This document shows positions 56,881 to 64,000 of a DNA stretch of 64,000 nt, piece by piece. The position numbers and the translations under genes are program-made. Location of the stretch: assembly GCA_028551475.1 (NCBI GenBank), contig CM052361.1:25371491-25435490 (forward strand). Reading direction: 5' to 3'. The stretch is from Casuarina equisetifolia (Eukaryota; Streptophyta; Magnoliopsida; Fagales; Casuarinaceae). The notes beneath the pieces are model-generated. The model was not told the origin of the DNA. It saw only the letters and a list, made by a program, of their open reading frames with translations, and ran no database searches. The first letter of the stretch is position 1. Every line of letters begins with the position of its first letter.

Positions 56881-58180
56881 TACACATGTGTTGTCGTACC
56901 AAAAAGTGGATTGGTATCGTGGTGCCACTGAAAATCTTCCCTATATTTTGATTTTCAATTCAGTTTCCTGAAAAATGCGAAAATCTTTTTGGATCGCGTA
57001 CGAACCGTTGGATTTAGGAATCCTGACTTTGAGGGGGTACTTTGTCCCTTCGAAATAAACATATTTCTATGATGTTTTCAAGGGCCCATCGGGGACCCCA
57101 TTTTGGAAGCATTACTATAGCCGGGGCGTAACGAAAACATTACTTTAGGCTGAAAGCTACGGCGATACGTGACAGCCGGCGGCTGTCCTATATAATACAA
57201 TTTGCAGTGGAATCCTAGCCGTTGCAAGGGCCAAAGTCAGCATCTGTGGGGACTACGGCAAGGAACCCCATAGGGAAGTTTAAAAAATGGGTTTGAATTT
57301 GTTGAGAAGTCATTGTCTAATTTAAAAGTCACTATTTAGTGATACTCATTATGTCATTAATAATATAAAATTTATCATTTATATTTTAATATTCTTTTTA
57401 TTATAATAATTAAATTATCAAACATCTATAATATGACATTACTTATATTAAAAAATTTATATCTAATTTAAAAGTTAACTTGAAAGTTAGAAAAATACTT
57501 ATTTCTTTTAAGCTTTATTACAAAAGATTATATATTCGATATGAGATTTTCATCTTACACATATAATTCTATATATCTATTAACAAAAAAGGTTATATGG
57601 GATGGAACAAATTTAACTTGACTTTTGATAATATTAAAAAATTTAAACTTAACTCAAAAGTTAACTTAAAAATTCAAATGATATTTTATTCATTTAACCT
57701 TTATTATAAGAGATTATATACTTAATGTAAATCTTTTACCACGTATACATAGAAGATAATACATAAACTTAAATAAATAAAATTCATAACCGTGTTAGAG
57801 AAATTCTAAATTTAATACTATTTTAAAAGACTTATTATTTAACTCAAATATCAATCTAATAGTTAGAAAAATCTATTAAGTTATAAATAAGAATCTTATC
57901 TTTCTTAGTAATATATCTTAAAATAATTGAATTAATTTTGTTAAAATTAATAGTTTTTAGCAACTTGCTTTATTAAAATGAAGGAAAAAGTGGAGTCTAA
58001 GCTGCCGTCCCTCTTCCAGGCTTTTCTTTCTTCCTACTTTTACCCTTCTTCTTTTTTTCTTTTTTCTTTTTTCTTTTTTCCTTTTCCTTTTTATTATCTT
58101 GAGGGTTTCCTCCGCTGTCTTCCACCGCCGCCACGGCCCATGGCCCCTCCTCTACTTACTCCCTTAAGCTAATTCTTGAC
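56880..58180. repeat. Duplicated block, copy A
   Basis: Matches 60230-60870 in order: GAAAATCTTCC...ATATTTTGATTTTC, the GC-rich core (57000-57290; GGCTGTCCTATATAATAC against GGCCGTCCTATAAAGTAAG; AGCCGTTGCAAGGG against AGCCGTTGAGACTG; GGGTTTGAATT), and the 3' part (TTTATTAAAATGAAGG, CCTCCGCTGTCTTCCACC, AAGCTAATTCTTG). About 660 AT-rich bases at 57300-57960 are inserted relative to copy B. Confidence 0.75.
57172..57195 (+). promoter_or_regulatory. Palindrome plus TATATAA in the GC-rich core
   Basis: ACAGCCGGCGGCTGT (57172-57186) is an inverted repeat with 6-bp arms. TATATAA follows at 57189-57195. The position is conserved in copy B as GACGGCCGTCCTATAAAG. No convincing gene follows on + in either copy, so this may be a promoter remnant. 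Confidence 0.35.
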
Positions 58181-58563
58181 TTATAGTTCATTTTTTTAGT
58201 ATTGTTTTTAGTATTATTGCAGATGGCATCGGATGATTGCAAATATTAAAATTGAGTGTAAGGATAATTTATATTCTGTGTTTTCAAGTGAAAAAAAAAC
58301 TCTATAAAATTTGTGGAGGGAAAAATCATTTGAGTTCAAAGAATATTAAATTAAATGATCTGGCTTTAATCAATTCTTAACATAACAATTGACAAGCTTA
58401 TATTCAATGCTCTTTTACCTTAAGCTCAAGTGGACTAGACTTCACATTCATCACATTCACCATTTTTTAACCCTTTTAACCTTATCCCAATACATCCCAT
58501 AAGGGAATCATCTAAGTATAAAAGACTTAGATATAGAATTCATCGGAATTACCTTCACTAACT

Positions 58564-58700
58564 TGGCATCGGATTCCGGCCAATTGTAGATATTGACATG
58601 AGCCGGCCGGACGGGGCCGCAAGCGTCTTCCACACGACTTGATATTCAGCGAGAGACAGTGAGCTTCAATGCGTTGGGTAGAGTTCATATATGCGACGAG
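58564..58700 (-). pseudogene. Degraded copy of the small basic protein gene (5' part)
   Basis: On the - strand this matches about 53880-54025. The peptide GPVRPAHVNIYNWPESDA answers VPVRPTYVNLYKWPESDA of the intact gene, and the upstream CGCATTGAAGCTCACT is shared. The segment holding the ATG is deleted (GAGAATGACCTCCGTTTG is missing), and everything downstream of WPESDA is lost. Confidence 0.85.
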
Positions 58701-58710
58701 TGTGATTATT

Positions 58711-59365
58711 TACCATGATGAATGAGGAGGGTAGATGCATGAAGTTTTTATTATGATTTTATAATAACAGAAGATGTCAATATAAGATATGACTTGTAAA
58801 AAATAAGATAACGTTTTTAAAAAGACAAATATGGTTAGAAGATAAGCTAAGTACCTAGATATATAAAAATTAAATTCTAGATAATTAGAGATATGATATG
58901 ACTTTTAATTGATAATGAGCACGATTCTTTGCCATAATGGTCATGATGAGGGTATATGCATGAAGTCTTTGTTATGGTTTTATGATAACAGAAGACATCA
59001 AGATAATATATAACTTTTAAAAGACAAGATAAAGTTTTTGAAAAGATAAGATACCATTGGAAAATAGATTAAATATTTAGATAGGTAAGAATTAGATTCT
59101 AGGTAATTAAAAATATGGTATGAGTTTTAATTGATGATGAACCTGATTCTTTACCATGGTCAATGATGAGGGTGTATGCATGAAGTATTTATTATGATTT
59201 AAGGATAACCGAAGAGACCAAGATAAGATATATCTCCTAAAAGACAAGATAACGTTTTTTTAAAAAATAAAATCTACTTGAAAGATAGGTTAAATATCTA
59301 AATAGGTAAAAATTAAATTTTAAGTAATTAAAGATATGATATGAGTTTTAATTGAAAAAGAAGAG
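58711..59365. repeat. Three-copy tandem repeat of about 220 bp
   Basis: GCATGAAG recurs at 58737, 58958 and 59178. Each unit includes CATGATGAGGGT, ATGATTTTATGATAACAGAAGA-like, AAGACAAGATAA and ATATGAGTTTTAATTGA. The first bases of each unit match the DNA directly upstream of the intact small basic gene (54045-54090), so the unit arose by amplification of that gene's 5' flank. Confidence 0.8.
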
Positions 59366-60229
59366 ATACAGGTGGTTCTCTCTCTCTCTCTATATAAACT
59401 CAAGTTAAGATGCAACCAACACAGACCAAAGAGTTGTAAACAAAACAAAAATACATTTCTGTAAAAAGCAATATCCTAGATTATCAAATCATGAGTACTA
59501 CATAAAGTTAGAACTAAAATATTTTTGTACTGTTGGGTAGAATTAGCTTTTCCTCATGTCATGTGTTGTAAAAAAGAAATAAAAATCATTGCCAAATCTT
59601 TCGGTGCCAAAGCTATATACCAACAGCATAACTTTACTGGTACAAAAGAACAAAAACATCGGCCCTACTTACCTCTTGCCTAGGGCCATTGGCTGAACAT
59701 CTTTCCAAACCAACCCTAATTTATGAAGAAAACTTTACTCTTATTCGTTACTTTTTTCCTTAGAATCAATTCATAAAAAATAAAATTATTTAATAAATTA
59801 ATAACATATAACCACGTTAAATTTCAACATGTCCTCCCTTTTTAAAGAGATGTCTCGTTTAAAAACTTATATTTCCTTACTACATTATAAAAATTATTTT
59901 ATTTATTTTAAGACCAATTTATAAAAAATGTTAAGAGATCTAATCTTTATCCTAAAAGTTGATTTAAGAGGTAGTGAAAACTATTATCTTCTAAATGATA
60001 TTCTTAATATGTTCTTTACAATGTGAGCCTCATTAGACTTATCTTAACATGTCAAAGGTATTACATAGGTAATTTATAAATTCAAATCAATGAGAGCTCA
60101 TACAGATATTAATGAGGATGTTAACTCTAATACCATATTAAAATAAAAATAATCCCAAGATAATTACAAGATATGAAATTAAAGGCTTGAGGTTTTAAAA
60201 AAGGAAAACTCTTTCATGCAAAAACGTAG
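59366..60229. other. Intergenic DNA, nothing recognised
   Basis: A (TC)n run at 59375-59391 followed by TATATAAAC. No open frame supported. Confidence 0.4.
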
Positions 60230-60867
60230 GACAAGATCATGGTGCAATTAAAAATCTTCCAAATATTTTGATTTTCGCTTTAACTTTTTCAAAATGAGAA
60301 AATCTTTTTCTTTCGCCTCTTAACCAGATTGGATTCCTAATTTGTAGATGGCGACTCTCCAAATCAATGGAAAGATAAGATGCTAAAAATTTATTCTTAA
60401 TTTACTGATAGACCCTGTCTAGAATGCTACTTTGCCTCTTTCAAAAACAACAATTTTTTACGTTGTTCTCTAGGTCCCACCCTTCGGGACCACTTCCTGT
60501 AGACATTAGTGGTGGAGCGTTGGGAATACATTATTTTAGATTGAAAACTACCTCGAGGGGCGACACCCGACGGCCGTCCTATAAAGTAAGTTATACAGTT
60601 TGTTGGGGGAAATCGCAGCCGTTGAGACTGCCAAAATATGGCAACTTGGTCATCACAGCAAGATTAACCCGAGTTAAAAAACGGGTTTGAATTAGACCCC
60701 CGTTTTATTTATTCATTAATTCCTAGTTTTGGCAATACGCTTTATTAAAAGAAGTGAAAAGGGTTGTCACGGCGCCTGTCCCTCCTCCTTTCTCTTGGCT
60801 TTTTTCTTATTTTGAGGACTGCTTATGCTGTCCTCCACCCACATCCTCCTTTAAGCCAATTCTTGTC

Positions 60868-60870
<3 letters not shown>
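60230..60870. repeat. Duplicated block, copy B
   Basis: Paralogue of 56880-58180. It ends at the (TA)n tract. No gene inside; an 88-codon frame (60424-60690) is not conserved in copy A. Confidence 0.75.

Positions 60871-60907
<37 letters not shown>
60871..60907 (+). repeat. (TA)n microsatellite
   Basis: About eighteen uninterrupted TA units. Confidence 0.9.
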
Positions 60908-60910
<3 letters not shown>

Positions 60911-61730
60911 AAAGTATGTTATTGAGTATTATGCTAATGACATTCAATGATTACAAATGTTAAAATTTTATATATACCTTTTAGTAACACATCCATGTTT
61001 ATACTTAAATCAAACTCTCGACTTAATAATTAGTGCCGTGCACTAACTTATTACCAAACTAACAAGTCTTCTAATCAATATAGGTTTTAAAATAAGTTAC
61101 AAATGTTTCTAATTTTATATTAAAATTGGTTAATAAACAGAGAAAACAAATAACTTATAAAATGAAATATATTAAAAAGGTTTAAATTTGGTAGGAAACA
61201 TTATTGCGTATAAAAAAACATATTATATTAAGATTTTCAATTGATAAATGAAGTTTATTTATCCTTAGATGAAAATTTGTGAAGGAAATTAAATTATCTT
61301 ACTTTGGTCAACTCTTAACATAAACCTAGACAAACATTTTGCGAGAAAGGAAAGGAAAAGTCTAAAATAGAAATTAGATCAATCTACCTTTATCCTGAAT
61401 TCAATTGAACTAGAGTTTTCATTCATCACGACAAGTTATTTCTATTTAGGGAAACACTTGTGGTGGAATCGTTGTACTATTTCATCAATTTTTTTAACCA
61501 TCCAAATTTACCGTAATTTTAAAATGGATATTCCGTTTAGAAGTCTGAGATCCGACTTTTATCGGGTGCGCCACTGGAATTGTTTATCAAGGGGAGGGAA
61601 CTTTCCAGAACCAAATCGGTCAGTCCATCCAACGGCGCACTAAATGGATGTGGCGTCCGGAAGCTTCGTACCGGCTTCCTGTACTTGCTGAAGTAAACGA
61701 GGGCTCAGATCGAGATCGAAGATCTCGGAC
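60908..61730. other. AT-rich intergenic DNA before the Ca2+-ATPase promoter
   Basis: Becomes GC-richer after about 61530. No gene supported. Confidence 0.4.
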
Positions 61731-62005
61731 TGTGATTCAGACGTGGCGCGATCAGACGGCGTGGGCCCCGCCGAAGGTTGTTTCTTTGTTGCTTCCCCGA
61801 ACGCCCTAGCCAGAAGTTGAAATCGCGCTTCGGTTTGCGATTTGTTTTTCTTAACAGGAAGCGTGAGGTTGCGTAGATTCTCTCTCTTTCGCTCTCTTTC
61901 GCTCTCTTTCTCTCTCGGTCGCTAGTGGAGTCAGGACTGTGCAGGGAGGCAAGGAAGGAAGGAAAAGTGGAAAGAGAGGAAGCCTGGCTGAGTTCCAGTG
62001 ATCTG
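61731..62005 (+). promoter_or_regulatory. Core promoter and leader exon of the Ca2+-ATPase gene
   Basis: A GC-rich stretch with ACGTGGC at 61741-61747, an ACGT-core bZIP-type site. It is followed by a strong CT-rich tract (61878-61918), typical of plant TATA-less or Y-patch promoters and leaders. The presumed untranslated exon ends CAGTGATCTG at 62005. The transcription start cannot be placed. Confidence 0.45.
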
Positions 62006-62449
62006 GTAATGGATCTCTTTTTTTTTTTGATTGGTTGATGTATAGTTTTTCAGATTTGTTCTGACTCTGTTTGGTTGATGAGAAAGTTCATTTCTCGTGA
62101 AGGATTTTTGTTTCACGAAAAGGCGTCCTGTTGTCGTCAATCGGGATGTCGATTGCCCGAAAATTGTTTACTTTGTCCGATGTAATCATTGGTTGTGTTG
62201 TGTTGAGTTGAGTTGAGTTGAGTTGAGTTGATTTAGAGAAGAAGTTACAGAACCGACATATATTTTTTGTTTCTTTGTTTTTTTTCGCTCGTACGCTTTT
62301 CTTTCAGTTTTCCAGAGATCAGACAGAGAGGTAGGGGGTTCAGTATCTCGTGGATGCGGATTTGCGTATTCAGATTAGGTTATCCTAGGATAGTGCATCA
62401 TTTCGGGTGAAATTACTGAAAAGATCTGATTTTTCTTCGATTTCTGCAG
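62006..62449 (+). other. Predicted 5' UTR intron of the Ca2+-ATPase gene
   Basis: Donor CTG/GTAATG at 62006 and acceptor TTTCTGCAG/GAA at 62449, a 444-base T-rich interval with a (GAGTT)n run at about 62199-62230. It ends 27 bases before the ATG. Prediction from splice consensus and composition. Confidence 0.55.
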
Positions 62450-62476
62450 GAATACTGCTGCTCGCACTCAGGATCA

Positions 62477-63886
62477 ATGGGAAAAGGAGCGCAGGATTAT
62501 GGCAAAGGAGAGGAATCTGGTGCAGGATCTTGGAATCAAGATAAATTTCCTGCGTGGGCAAGGGAAGCTCACGAGTGCGAGGAGAAGTATGGTGTGAATC
62601 GCGAATTTGGATTATCGTCGGAAGAAGTTGAAAAGAGCCGAGAGCGCTACGGTTGGAATGAGTTGGAGAAGCATGAGGGCACATCGATTTTTACACTGAT
62701 ATTGGAACAGTTCAGTGATACTCTAGTGAGGATTCTGTTAGTTGCAGCAGTTGTGTCCTTTGTATTGGCTTGGATTGATGGCGAGGAAGGTGGTGAAAAG
62801 ACAATTACAGCGTTTGTCGAGCCACTTGTGATTTTCTTGATCCTGGTTGTGAACGCAATTGTGGGAATCTGGCAAGAGAGCAATGCAGAGAAAGCGTTGG
62901 AAGCTTTGAAAGAAATTCAGTCGCAGCAAGCCACGGTGATTAGGAATGGTAAACTGGTTGCTCATTTGCCCTCAAAGGAGCTTGTTCCTGGTGATATTGT
63001 GGAGCTAAGGGTTGGTGATAAGGTGCCAGCAGACATGCGGCTTTTGAGCCTGGTAAGCTCCACAGTTAGGGTTGAACAGGGATCATTGACAGGTGAGAGT
63101 GAAGCGGTGAGCAAGACTACTAAGGCTGTTAGTGAGAATTCAGATATTCAGGGCAAGAAATGTATGCTTTTTGCTGGGACGACTGTGGTGAACGGACATT
63201 GCATCTGCTTGGTTACTGATACGGGAATGAATACAGAGATTGGGAAGGTGCATTTGCAAATTCATGAAGCAGCACAGAATGATGAAGAAACACCATTAAA
63301 GAAGAAGTTAAATGAGTTTGGGGAGGCTCTAACTGTAATTATTGGAATAGTTTGTGCTGTGGTTTGGCTTATTAATGTGAAGTACTTCCTTACTTGGGAA
63401 TATGTTGATGGATGGCCTAGAAATTTTAAGTTCTCATTTGAGAAGTGTACGTATTACTTTGAGATTGCAGTGGCATTGGCTGTTGCTGCCATACCAGAAG
63501 GGTTGCCAGCAGTTATTACAACATGCTTGGCACTAGGAACACGAAAGATGGCTCAAAAGAATGCACTTGTGAGAAAATTGCCAAGTGTTGAGACTCTAGG
63601 TTGCACAACTGTGATTTGTTCTGATAAAACGGGAACTTTGACTACCAATCAGATGGCAGTGTCGAAGCTTGTTGCTGTTGGTTCTAGGCCCGGTACACTC
63701 CGACCCTTTGATGTGGAGGGGACCACGTATAATCCATTTGATGGAAAAATACATGGCTGGCCGGAGGGAATGGATGCAAACCTTCAAACGATTGCCAAGA
63801 TATCAGCTGTTTGCAATGATGCAAGTGTCGAGCAATCTGGGAATCATTATGTTGCGACTGGACTTCCCACTGAGGCAGCATTGAAG
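62477..63886 (+). CDS. ECA: ER-type Ca2+-transporting P2A ATPase (ECA1/ECA4-like), exon 1, runs off the window
   Basis: The first 470 residues of a roughly 1060-residue pump that moves Ca2+ (and Mn2+) from cytosol into the ER at the cost of ATP. Visible parts: cytosolic N-terminus ([15 protein letters not shown]), M1 and M2 (about 60-130), actuator domain with LTGES (LTGE at about 206-209), M3 and M4 (about 290-365) with the ion-binding PEGLP at about 344-348, and the phosphorylation motif [13 protein letters not shown]. The catalytic Asp is the D of DKTGT. The N-domain begins and ends at [18 protein letters not shown] at 63886/63887 is the likely splice donor, since in-frame reading beyond gives VKLEP and a stop. 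The next exon would continue the conserved ...ALKV. It is the SERCA-like P2A type, not the calmodulin-regulated ACA type, since no N-terminal autoinhibitory domain is present. Confidence 0.95.
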
Positions 63887-64000
63887 GTGAAATTAGAACC
63901 GTAACTACATCTCTCTCACTTCTTTTCCCAGGTTGTACTTGTACAATGTGATTTCTATGTTAACGTAGTAGAACATTTTATCTGCTCAATAATCCTAGAG
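63887..64000 (+). other. Start of intron 1 of the Ca2+-ATPase gene
   Basis: Begins GTGAAATTAG after exon 1 and is T-rich. The continuation lies beyond the window. Confidence 0.6.

Noticed and set aside
57978-58172. 64-codon Phe/Pro-rich open frame
   Set aside because: Reading of a TTTTCTTT tract; not open in duplicated copy B.

Overview
This is plant nuclear DNA, almost certainly from a eudicot. It is AT-rich, has long intergenic stretches, and carries decayed plant-type LTR retrotransposons, tRNA-derived SINE-like elements and plant-specific gene families (CrRLK1L receptor kinases and an ER-type P2A Ca2+-ATPase with a leader intron). The species cannot be fixed from the sequence.

Layout. 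(1) 0.8-25 kb holds four intronless genes for malectin-like receptor kinases of the CrRLK1L family, closest in my judgement to the HERK/At5g24010-like group. All lie on the + strand in a tandem array (790-3258, 6770-9175, 12554-15004, 22207-24702). Their 5' and 3' flanks are also recognisable paralogues, so the duplicated unit was gene plus several kb of flank. Gene 2 reads as a pseudokinase: HRD is changed to HRN, the first glycine of the P-loop is Glu, and the C-terminal tail is shortened. (2) 26.6-36.5 kb is a transposon block. It contains a 5'-LTR-bearing Ty3/gypsy fragment, a long inverted-repeat element, and a full-length but broken Ty1/copia element with two LTRs; an older copia relic lies at 18.7-19.3 kb. 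(3) 38-52 kb is a graveyard of the same array: three or more receptor-kinase relics, SINE-like insertions, tandem repeats of about 205-230 bp, a segmental duplication offset by about 4.5 kb, and orphan copies of the receptor-kinase upstream module. (4) 52.5-60.9 kb holds one candidate small ORF, one single-exon small basic protein gene on the - strand (53553-53969), a wrecked copy of that gene with an amplified flank, and a duplicated GC-rich block with a TATA-like site. (5) 61.7-64 kb is the 5' end of an ECA-type Ca2+-ATPase gene that continues past the window.

The receptor kinases are cell-surface proteins. By family knowledge they bind cell-wall polymers or RALF peptides and signal through a cytoplasmic Ser/Thr kinase. 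The pump loads Ca2+ (and Mn2+) into the ER. There is no evidence that these neighbours act together beyond shared location. The main biological interest is how the array evolved: loss of catalysis in one member, promoter modules left without genes, and one gene (gene 4) cut off from its ancestral upstream module by about 4.4 kb of inserted sequence.
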